DNA from: Coenobita brevimanus | Lineage: Eukaryota; Arthropoda; Malacostraca; Decapoda; Coenobitidae | Direction of reading: 5' to 3' | DNA: 64,000 nucleotides | NCBI GenBank assembly: GCA_032717465.1 | Contig: CM064632.1 | Span: forward strand, 22,162,829-22,226,828 | Shown here: positions 56,016-64,000 of the stretch, piece by piece | Numbering within the stretch: position 1 is the first letter of the stretch | How the letters are laid out: every line of letters starts with the position of its first letter | Made by a program: the position numbers and the translations under genes | Notes under the pieces: generated by a model | The model's database searches: none | What the model was told of the DNA's origin: nothing | Seen by the model: only the letters and a program-made list of their open reading frames with translations

Positions 56016-57143
56016 TCAAGATCCGATCATTTTGAGATGCCTGGACACACTGCGTTTGAAAGACTGGATATCATAGGCAGTAGGAAATACAGACAGAGGG
56101 AGACAGTTCCAGAGTTGACCTGTTGCACAAATGAAAAACTGGGCGTAACGGTTAACTCTTGCATTAGAGAGTTGGACAGAAAAGGGATGAGAGTTTGCTG
56201 CCAGACGGGTGCTATGCGCCCGTCGTAGAGGTGGAGGAATGCAAGCAGACAGTTCAGATGAGCAGTGACCATTAAAGTAGCGATAGAAAAGAGATAAAGA
56301 TGCAACAGTGCGGCGAAGAGACAGAGGTTGAAGGGAGTCGGTAAGAGGAGGAGAGTTAATGAGACGAAAAGCCTTTGACTCCACCCTATTGAGAAGAGCT
56401 GTATGTGGGGAGCCTTCCCACACATGAGAGTTGTACTCCACACAGGGGCGGATAAAACCCCTGTATAGAGTCAGCAATTGTGCAGGGGTAAAGAAAGAGC
56501 AGAGTCGGCTTAGCACATCCAATCTCTTGGAAGCAGATTTTACAAGAGATGTAATATGATCTTTCCAAGATAAGTCCCGAGTAAATGAAACCCCATGCAT
56601 GTTCAAGGATGATGCAGGACTAAGCTGAATATTATTAAACATTAGGGGGTATACCTGTGGAAGATTTTGTCGGGGTGATAGGTGTAAGAACTGAGTCTTA
56701 GATGCATTAAAAACAGCCAGATTATTTTTACCCCAGTCAGAGATACGAGCCAAGTCAGACATTAGGTGTACCATAGCCTCATCCCTTGTTTGTTGAAGTA
56801 ACTGTTGAGATGGGCGTTGCGGGAACCGAATGGAAAGGTGAAGGGTGGAGTCATCAGCGTATGAGTGGATAGGGTTAGATGTACAGCTTAGAAGATCATT
56901 GATGAATAAAAGGAAGAGAGTTGATGATAGGACAGAGCCCTGAGGAACACCACTGTTAATAGATCTAGAAGAACGATGGCCGTCTACAACAGCGGCTATA
57001 GAACGACCAGAAAGGAAGCTAGCGATGAAGGCACAGATAGAAGGATAGAAACTGTAGGAGGGCAGTTTGGAAATTAAAGATTTATGCCAGACTCGATCAA
57101 AAGCCCTTGAGACGTCAAAGTGCAATGGCAAAGCTTTCGCCAA
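56016..57143 (-). pseudogene. RT catalytic and C-terminal part of LINE A copy 3
   Basis: 375 codons uninterrupted on the minus strand. Motif A DVSRAFDRVWHKSLISKLPS, motif B INSGVPQGSVLSSTLFLLFI, motif C HSYADDSTLHLS with catalytic YADD, thumb SWKDHITSLVKSASKRLDVL, and C-terminus to VSRHLKMIGS. A one-base T insertion near 57117 separates it from the upstream frame; the apparent start ATG is not the natural one. Confidence 0.87.
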
Positions 57144-57207
57144 AGTCCCTAAAGGAGGATGACCAGGAGTCTGAAAGGTAGGTGAGAAGATCGCCAGTGG
57201 AGCGTCC

Positions 57208-58014
57208 CTAACGGAACCGGTACTGACGATCAGAAAGAAGGTTGTGATAGGAAAGATGCCTTAAAATTTTTCTATTGAGAATTGACTCGAAAACTTTTGA
57301 AATACAGGACGTTAAAGCAATTGGACGATAGTTGGAGAGTTGTGAGTGGTCACACTTCTTTGGGACTGGCTGAATGAGAGCAAACTTCCAGCAAGAAGGA
57401 AAGGTACAAGTTGACAGACAAAGGTGAAAGAGTTTGCCTAGGCAGGGTGTAAGTACAGAAGCACAGTTCTTGAGAACAACAGGAGGGACTCCATCAGTCC
57501 CATATGCCTTGTTAGTACTGAGGCCAGTGATGGCAGAAAATACATCAGCTGAAGAAATTTTAATGACAGCCATGAGGAAGTCAGAGGGGGGAAGTGATGA
57601 AGGAACAGCACCGGAATCGTCTAAGGTGGAATTGGAGGAGAAAGTCTGTGCAAAGAGATCTGCTTTATCAGAAGAAGAAATAGCTACAGAACCATCAGAG
57701 TAGAAAAGAGGAGGGAAGGATGATGAGGTAAAGTTGTTAGAAAGGTTTTTGGCAAGGTGCCAGAAGGAGCGGGAAGAATTCGAGTTGGAGAGTTGAGAGC
57801 ATTTAGTATGGATGAAATTATTTTTAGCAGAGCGAAGAACAGACTTAGCACGATTCCGGGCAGAAACGTAAAGATGATGTGATTCAGGGGTGGTTTGGCT
57901 CCAGCACCTTTTGTAGGTCCTCTCCTTGTTGCGGACAGCATTAGAACAAGCGTGATTAAACCAAGGCTTTCTTGCTTTAGTCAAAGGATATGAGAAAGGA
58001 CTTGCTTTGGCCAC
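57208..58014 (-). pseudogene. RT fingers and pre-RT part of LINE A copy 3
   Basis: 268 codons on the minus strand: KARKPWFNHACSNAVRNKER, SSRSFWHLAKNLSNNF, STNKAYGTDGVPPVVLKNCA, LIQPVPKKCDHSQLSNYRP, SYHNLLSDRQYRFR. It stops at a TAG (57208-57210), followed in the same frame by GRSTGDLLTYL, so one nonsense change interrupts RT motif 2a. Confidence 0.87.
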
Positions 58015-58317
58015 AGACTATGAGGTGTGGTTTCTGAAGAGTAAAGTCGGTACTTCAATGTTTTAAGGAGTTGTTCAGAGGAGTATGGAGAGTTACATGG
58101 AGAGTCAGACAGACAAGTGAGGAAGCAAAGGAACGTTGTGGTATAGATGTGGGTGTGATTGAAAGTGGCGGCATTGGAGCTCCTGGCGTGTGTGGATTTA
58201 GCGCCGTGACAGTAGCAGTGCCATATTTTATGATGGGTTAGAGACCTTAACAGTTTGGTAAGATAAATGGTCCTGTGAGGCTGCTGGTTCCTTGTGAGTC
58301 GGGCTCTCTCTGATGTG

Positions 58318-58319
<2 letters not shown>

Positions 58320-58379
<60 letters not shown>

Positions 58380-58411
58380 TAATTTATAACTAGGTAAACA
58401 ATCAATGAATG

Positions 58412-58492
<81 letters not shown>
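58320..58492 (+). repeat. Two (GA)n tracts with a shared linker
   Basis: GA at 58320-58376 and 58415-58491; each is followed by A(A/G)(A)CTAATTTATAACT(A/T)GGTAAAC, so tract plus flank was duplicated. Confidence 0.85.
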
Positions 58493-58493
<1 letters not shown>

Positions 58494-58549
58494 CTAATTT
58501 ATAACTTGGTAAACAAATAGTGATGTACCGGTACGTGTATTAATCCAGA

Positions 58550-58612
58550 ATCTGAACTGATGGCAACGTGTACCAGAATCTGAACTGATGGCAACGTGTA
58601 TTAATTCAAAAT
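58550..58612 (+). repeat. 28-bp tandem duplication
   Basis: CCAGAATCTGAACTGATGGC AACGTGTA occurs twice in tandem, with a third diverged copy. Confidence 0.8.
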
Positions 58613-58867
58613 GTGACCTGATGGCAGTTACGCGGTAACGGGAATGAAATATATAGCCTAACTTCTATGGCACGTGTTCCCCCCTGATTAAGTACCGGAA
58701 GACGTTGTTGCCGATCGTTCTCTTGCATCGTGATTCTCCATTGACCCCATCAGGAAGACTACACCTTATGTCATTTTTGGTTCCATCTCAAGATGTTCAG
58801 TTAGGGAGATCCTTGTCTGTTTCTTAATCCTTCGCGTCTATATGTTATTCACTTATTACAATCCTGT

Positions 58868-59372
58868 AAGTGGTAGGTGGGGACGCCCGCCATCCACTCA
58901 CTCGATGTAGTGCTGCTGTCAGGTGTCTGCTCTTTCCTCTCCTCCATCCTTTCCTTCCATCCTCTTCTGTCTTCCTTTCCTTCATTCTTTCCTTGTCCTT
59001 CTGCCAACAGGTAACTTTACACTCCCTCTTCTGTCTTTCCTTCATTCTTTCCTCTTCCTTCTGCCTGTCGGTGACTCTACACTGAGTGACAAGCCAAATG
59101 GTTTCCTGTACACCAGGAAACTATTTACTACGCTGGGTGGTAACCATATAACCAAATTTTGACACTTGGTGGTTTAATGGGTAATTATTGCGCTCCAGTC
59201 GGATTGAGCCGGTGAAAGTTTATGTCCAAGGGGTGGTTGGGGTTGATTGCTCATGTAATGCCACTCAGGGATGAGTGAGGCTGGTCACTCCCATCTTAAA
59301 TGTCGGGACCAACTGCTTAGCCCCGGGCTCCAACGCTCCTCATGGGGCAATGTAGGATTGGATGATGGATGG
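58868..59372 (+). mobile_element. 505-bp composite retroposon with 13-bp target duplication
   Basis: ATTACAATCCTGT flanks it at 58855-58867 and 59373-59385. The left 300 bp match 29845-30108; the right 210 bp begin with an A-box-like TGGTTTAATGGG (59168-59179) and end with GGATGATGGATGG, a microsatellite-type tail. The B-box region (GAGCCGGTGAAAGTTTATG) is decayed. Confidence 0.75.
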
Positions 59373-59623
59373 ATTACAATCCTGTCTGTATCTAACTCCA
59401 TCACATTGAAAAATTTCTCCTAAATTAAGCAAAATCGGCCGGGGGAAAGAGGAATAACAGAATCCATCGTGCTGAACCGCCATCCGATATTTCACACGCA
59501 GGGAAATCTGTGTTTGGACATTTTTGTTAATCCGAGGAAATGGTGACATAAAACTTGCGAGATCGAGTTTATCCTGTGAAGGAGTTTGAAACAGTGTCCA
59601 TGGAACTCTTGAGGATGATGATG

Positions 59624-59628
<5 letters not shown>

Positions 59629-59662
<34 letters not shown>
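59629..59662 (+). repeat. (CT)n microsatellite
   Basis: Uninterrupted CT run. Confidence 0.9.
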
Positions 59663-59666
<4 letters not shown>

Positions 59667-59689
59667 CCGTCAGACTGTTGGCTACTCGT

Positions 59690-59880
59690 TTTACTCTAAC
59701 TTGGCCTAAAATTGTCATCTCTTCTTCTTCATTGCTGAGCTTTAACAACTAGAATATGATGCTAGTTCCAAAGAATTGCTGTGAGAAGGAAGTAGGGTCA
59801 TGGTATTGTCTCTTTGTGGAACTGTGTGAAATAAGCTGCAAAAGGGCGAAAATTTGGCCCAAATTAAGATGAAGGGAGAG
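59690..59880 (+). repeat. Three-copy dispersed repeat, copy 3
   Basis: TAGAATATGATGCTAGT, GTGAAATAAGCTGCAAAA and GGCGAAAATTTGG match the other two copies. Confidence 0.65.
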
Positions 59881-59974
59881 TAGCTTATATTCATCTGATC
59901 GGAGACATTAGTGATAGGAGGGGTTAGGTACGAGTATACTGTAGTCTTTATTTACATTTTGACTAAACGAGGCC

Positions 59975-60060
59975 GCTTGAGAGCTGAATACTCTTGTCTG
60001 GTGGTAACAGGAATGATAAATAAAAACCGTCATGTCACTGAAGCAGTTACTGCAAATAAT
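59975..60060 (-). repeat. TTAA-type MITE core
   Basis: Minus strand TGTTACCACCAGACAAGAGT then ATTCAGCTCTCAAG. Confidence 0.45.
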
Positions 60061-60629
60061 TTTATACTCTTCAGTCAGATGACATATTCAGTATTTTATT
60101 CTCCCTGCTTATGGATTGTGTTGTGTACCTTCGAAGAGAATTTTCAAACTAGAGAGGCTAGATAGGCCCATAGCATTGACCATCCCCAGTGCAATGTGTG
60201 TAAACTTAGACTGAATAAAAACGTGTGGTAATGGTGAAAATAAACTCCGGAAAATGCTGTGGGATTGACAGGGTTATGCTTAATTCGAGAAATGTTCCCG
60301 AAGCTGTAATATACCGCTTGGTACTAACGGCGGTGAAGTTGCGTATACAAGGGATGACTGCACTGAACCGTAGCCTAATATTGCATAGGTTGACAAACCC
60401 AAACCCGTGATTAATACCCATACTGGTTTTACTCCCTTGGCCCATATCTTTGTCATTTTATAGCTTTTTTCACGTAGTTCAGTGGAGAAAAGACAATACT
60501 ACGCCTCTGCATCCTTTCGACAGCACTTAGTCACTTGTTTTAACGTTCTTTTGTTACAACTCAGCAGTTAAAATGAAGAGAAGGCAATTTTGGGTCAGAT
60601 TAGTGTAAATAGATTAAAGTTTGTGTTTG

Positions 60630-60660
60630 TTTCCCCCAGACGATTTTATTAGCAGTCTGA
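60630..60660 (+). repeat. TTAA-type MITE core
   Basis: CCCAGACGATTTTATTAGCA. Confidence 0.4.
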
Positions 60661-60914
60661 CAATATAGACATGTTTGTGTGTGTGTGTGTGTTTTTTTAT
60701 AGAGCAACCACCAGATGATGCTAAGTTAGGACTTTTATGAATGAAGGAATTAATGATAGCGATTATCTAACACATCCTGTTTCAAAATTTCCCCTAAACC
60801 GAGAAGAGAGTAATGTAATGAATGCAAAAAGATCAGATAACTAAATTAATATGTAAATTAATTGATTAAATAAAAAATAATTGGACTGAATTGGTTAAGG
60901 TTACGAGAGACATC

Positions 60915-61052
60915 GGACTGGAGAGGTGGAGAGATTTTTCTAACTGGAGAGGTGGAGAAATATTTTCCAACTGGAGAGGTGGAGAGATTTTTCCAGCTGC
61001 AGAGGTGGAGAGATTTTCCAGTTGAAGAGGTGGAAAGATTTTCCAACTGGAG
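60915..61052 (+). repeat. ~30-bp minisatellite, five units
   Basis: CAACTGGAGAGGTGGAGAGA followed by TTTTTC, repeated with small changes. Confidence 0.9.
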
Positions 61053-61079
61053 AGAATAATTACTCCTACGCTGCTTATG

Positions 61080-61140
61080 GTCTCTCAGAACTGAATGAGA
61101 TTGTCTGGCGGTAACAAAAATAAAAGATGTCATCGTCTAA
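61080..61140 (-). repeat. TTAA-type MITE core
   Basis: Minus strand TGTTACCGCCAGACAATCTC then ATTCAGTTCTGAG. Confidence 0.45.
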
Positions 61141-61360
61141 CATTGCACAGGTAGACAGTCTTTTTTTTTTTTTTTTTGAATTTGGGATACGGTAACATAA
61201 ACCTGTAATTGCATTTTTAGTGTCGGGCTTTTATATAACGCTTCATTCTGGTCTTGTGGGTGTCACTCACTTTCACTAAGATTAGCAAAGCATTGGAACT
61301 GGAGAGGTTACGTGTAATCTACGCTTTGCAAACCTCTCCACTAACCTGGGTCGTGCGTGA

Positions 61361-61729
61361 AAGGCACAGCCACACCAGACGCGAAGAGCGGGGAGGTAGC
61401 ATCGAGCGATGAGCGGCGAGGTGAGCGTCAACACGATGCCTGTCCGAATAGGAAACAGCAACTTCGTGCACGACAGATAGTCAGAAACTGCTCATCGGCG
61501 CAGACATGTCATTGTCCAAGCTATCAAGCCTGGGGATGTCACTAGGCAGTGAGCGACATTGTGGAACATGCTGCATCGCGTAGCGACGAGCGTGGAGGAT
61601 GAGTGATGCGACAAATCTCCCTGCTCATTCAGTATGGCCACCCACATAAGATTTAGTGAGTTTCATCGTGTCGCGACATCCTCCCCACTTAAGTCTTCCC
61701 GCTCGTTGCGTTCGGTGTGGTTGTACCTT
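61361..61729. mobile_element. MITE with long imperfect terminal inverted repeats
   Basis: Left end AAGGCACAGCCACACCAGAC, right end in reverse complement AAGGTACAACCACACCGAAC; the match continues GCGA(A/C)GAGCGGG for about 35 bp. The interior is rich in GAGCG/ATGAG phrases. The target duplication is not clear, so the superfamily (Harbinger- or P-like by end style) is uncertain. Confidence 0.65.
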
Positions 61730-61734
61730 GAAGA

Positions 61735-61790
61735 GAATGAAATCTTTCGTCTTGCGGGTACAAGAGTAAAATACGTCATGGCACTGAACT
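61735..61790 (-). repeat. TTAA-type MITE core
   Basis: Minus strand TTGTACCCGCAAGACGAAAG then ATTTCATTC; adjoins the MITE at 61361-61729, which probably inserted next to or in it. Confidence 0.35.
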
Positions 61791-62080
61791 GCAGACCAAT
61801 ATTGCACAGGCGGACAGATGTGTGTTTGGAATTTCGGTAATTAGAGGCAACGGTGGTATAAACTTTGAATCATTTACCTCCTCCGTTCAGGCCGCGGCAC
61901 CGACCGTCACGGAAAATGGACGAGTTACTGCTAATGGTTTCGGTCGCTTTGCCTCCCTGACTAATTGGCAGCCGTAGAAGCCAAATTTTGTATTCGTATC
62001 GTTGTATTCGCAAACCCTTAGTTTGTAGCAGTCATTTGTGAGACCCGTGGTGACAGGGATGCGTGTTTGTCTTGGAAGAA

Positions 62081-62192
<112 letters not shown>

Positions 62193-62399
62193 GCATTGAG
62201 GCTCCTATGACTCACTCTGGACACGATCTTAGATTACTTAAAGTTGTCTTGCCTTAGCTAGAATAGAATGCTAGAGTCACCCACTAAATAGTACACCCAT
62301 CACAAACATGAACACCCCTGTGCACACTTTCAATACAATTATACAAAACACAGACAAAAGACACATCCCTAGAGGCAACAGAAAGAGACACAACCCCAC

Positions 62400-63755
62400 T
62401 TCACACCAGAAATTCTAGGCCTCATCAGACAACGGGACACACTGCGACACTCCCCAACACCCCATACACAAGACAACATACAACAAATACAAGAACTCAA
62501 CACTCAGATAAACAGTAAAATATCAGAACAGCAAACACTAAACTGGAAAAATTACCTCCAAACACTTGACCACAAAACAAACATCAGCAAACTCTACAAA
62601 ACACTAAACAGCATCACACTTTCCAACAGCAACACCACACAATCACATGCTGCCATCACAACAACAGACATCATACCCTCAAACAAACAACAAGCAAACA
62701 CTCTCATCAATCACTTTTCACAAGTCAGCCATCTAACCCCCCATCCCGAAGACCGACGTATCATCCGACGTAAGAGACAGTTCCCCACAGACCCAGACTA
62801 CGCACCTTTCACTTACAACCAGGCGAAGCACATCATTAAAAGCCTCAAGCACTCATCTGCCTGTGGACCAGACAACATAAGCAACATTCACCTTAAACAC
62901 CTAGGACCACAAGGCATACAAGCACTCACCAACATGTCAAACTACAGCTACTCACACAACATAATACCCAACATCTGGAAGCATGGCAATATCATCACTA
63001 TCCCTAAACCCAACAAAGACCCCACGTTACCCTCCTCACATCGCCCCATCACACTCCTCTGCACCCCATCTAAAGTCACTGAACGACTGATACTACAACT
63101 AGTCACACCTCACATTCCCCTAGCCCAGTCACAACATGGCTTTAGGCCACAACACTCCACAAACACCCTTCTTACAGACCTTACACAGAGAGTTTTTGAT
63201 GGCATAAATTCAGCTAGGCCACCACATAGAACACTCCTAATCACACTAGACATTAGCAAAGCTTTTGATGCCATCCCCCGCCGCTATCTCACAAACAAAA
63301 TACTCAACACAAACATGCACAATAACACAAAAAGATGGCTGGCAAACTACTTAGCAGGCAGATGTGCACACGTAACATTCGCCGATCAGTCTTCTAACAT
63401 CAGAAACTTCACAAACGGCGTCCCCCAAGGATCTTTTTTGTCCCCTACACTCTTTAATCTATACATGCACGACGTACCCACACCCCACACACCACAGATA
63501 CACATAGCTTTCTATGCAGATGATATAACACTTACCTGTATGCACCAAAACGCAAACACAGCTGTACACATCATTCAACCTTACCTCAACACACTACACG
63601 AATGGTTCACCATAAACAGGCTCAAAATAGCCCCAGCCAAATCTACAGTGACTCTTCTCACAAACTGGACAGCAGAAGACAGTCACATCCCACACCTCAC
63701 CATAAACAACACTCCCCTACCACACACACACACACACACAAAATCCTTTGTGTAA
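62400..63755 (+). pseudogene. Reverse transcriptase of LINE family C
   Basis: One frame is open from about 62400 (FTPEILGLIRQRD), well before the first ATG at 62934, to 63755. Blocks: SSACGPDNISNIHLKHLG, NIITIPKPNKDPTLPSSHRP (motif 1), AQSQHGFRPQHSTNTLL (2a), ITLDISKAFDAIPRRYL (motif A), NGVPQGSFLSPTLFNLYMHD (motif B), FYADDITLTC (motif C, YADD). It is broken at each end: a shift near 62395 and one at the CACACA run near 63735, after which the protein continues in another frame (SFKQHITNIKNKITPRLNAL) to the window edge. Key catalytic residues are present. Confidence 0.87.
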
Positions 63756-64000
63756 CGTACAATACATCAATGTCATTTAAACAACACATCACAAACATTA
63801 AAAATAAAATAACACCAAGACTCAATGCTTTGAGGTCACTTGCCCATACAACATTCGGACACAACAAAGAAACCACCACCACAGTATACAAACAATACAT
63901 ACGTTCAGTGATGAACTATGCAAGCCCTGCCTGGGCTTCTAACCTGACCAAAACACACTACAACACTCTACAGACCATACAGAACAAGGTCCTAAAAATA
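63738..64000 (+). pseudogene. C-terminal region of LINE family C RT, shifted frame
   Basis: SLAHTTFGHNKETTTTVYKQ and SVMNYASPAWASNLTKTHYN are typical post-RT LINE blocks; the frame runs off the window. Confidence 0.75.

Larger units (their letters stand above)
55920..58115 (-). mobile_element. LINE family A, copy 3, 5'-truncated, best preserved
   Basis: Minus strand, A-rich tail at 55919-55935 (plus-strand T run). The 3' untranslated block is shared with copies 1 and 2. Coding sequence is traceable to about 58115 (EQLLKTLKYRLYSSETT), where the end of the endonuclease-RT linker is lost. Few breaks. Confidence 0.87.
62300..64000 (+). mobile_element. LINE family C, 5'-truncated, cut by the window edge
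   Basis: A/C-rich plus-strand coding sequence of a non-LTR reverse transcriptase, distinct from families A, B and the LINE at 24.4-26.9 kb. No endonuclease is seen upstream. The element continues past 64000. Confidence 0.85.

Overview
The window looks like eukaryotic, intron-poor or intronic DNA from an arthropod, most likely a decapod crustacean. The reasons are dense di- and trinucleotide microsatellites ((TA)n, (CA)n, (GA)n, up to about 270 bp), many young and old transposable elements, LINE families of the kind seen in decapods, a P-element-like transposase remnant and degenerate TTAGG-like DNA. I found no convincing host protein-coding gene, no rRNA and no functional tRNA. Long translatable stretches are either transposon proteins or translated microsatellites. 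The species call is inference.

Region by region. 1-5567: a near-complete but internally deleted LTR retrotransposon on the minus strand (LTRs 103-886 and 4787-5567, 4-bp GTGT target duplication), encoding Gag-protease and an integrase that lies BEFORE the reverse transcriptase (the Gmr1-like order); most of RT and all of RNase H are missing. It sits inside a copy of a GT-linked repeat whose second copy is at about 6178-6345. 7518-15363: a nest of insertions. A 5'-truncated LINE (7674-9669) lies between two copies of a ~155-bp sequence; a second Gmr1-like LTR element (9849-15362, plus strand) is inserted in the (TA)n of the right-hand copy; a 1,774-bp piggyBac-like element (12563-14336, TTAA target duplication) is inserted in its coding region exactly at a TTAA. 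15.4-18.9 kb: a purine-rich degenerate minisatellite, a frameshifted P-element/THAP9-like transposase C-terminus (minus) and low-information DNA. 18.9-21.0 kb: LINE family A, copy 1 (minus), next to TTAGG-like DNA. 22.3-27.2 kb: a LINE whose ORF1 lies inverted beside its own-sense ORF2, the structure expected from twin priming. 27.3-34 kb: degenerate minisatellites, a LINE family A relative (plus), a large (CA)n, a repeat rich in AGGTCA half-sites, and a ~1.4-kb array of a ~31-bp G-rich minisatellite.

34-64 kb is old repeat-rich DNA resembling intron or intergenic sequence: tRNA-derived SINEs (35.0, 46.1 kb), a LINE 3' end on the minus strand (36.1-36.9 kb) with a second fragment at 52.7 kb, a hAT MITE with a perfect 8-bp target duplication (41559-41866), a candidate recursive splice site with a 37-nt microexon (43.7 kb), a 270-bp (TA)n containing a palindrome, LINE family A copy 3 (55.9-58.1 kb), a 505-bp retroposon with a 13-bp target duplication (58868-59372), a long-TIR MITE (61361-61729) and a LINE RT running off the right edge (62.3-64.0 kb). 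Scattered over 28-62 kb are about fifteen copies of an old ~100-bp element with TTAACCC-type ends and the core CAGACGATTTTATTCAGCTT; I consider this the best candidate for an undescribed family.

The genes do not form a host pathway: they are the Gag, protease, integrase, RT and endonuclease parts of several independent mobile elements, nearly all broken. The most recently active one appears to be the LTR element at 103-5567, whose LTRs differ at only a handful of positions.
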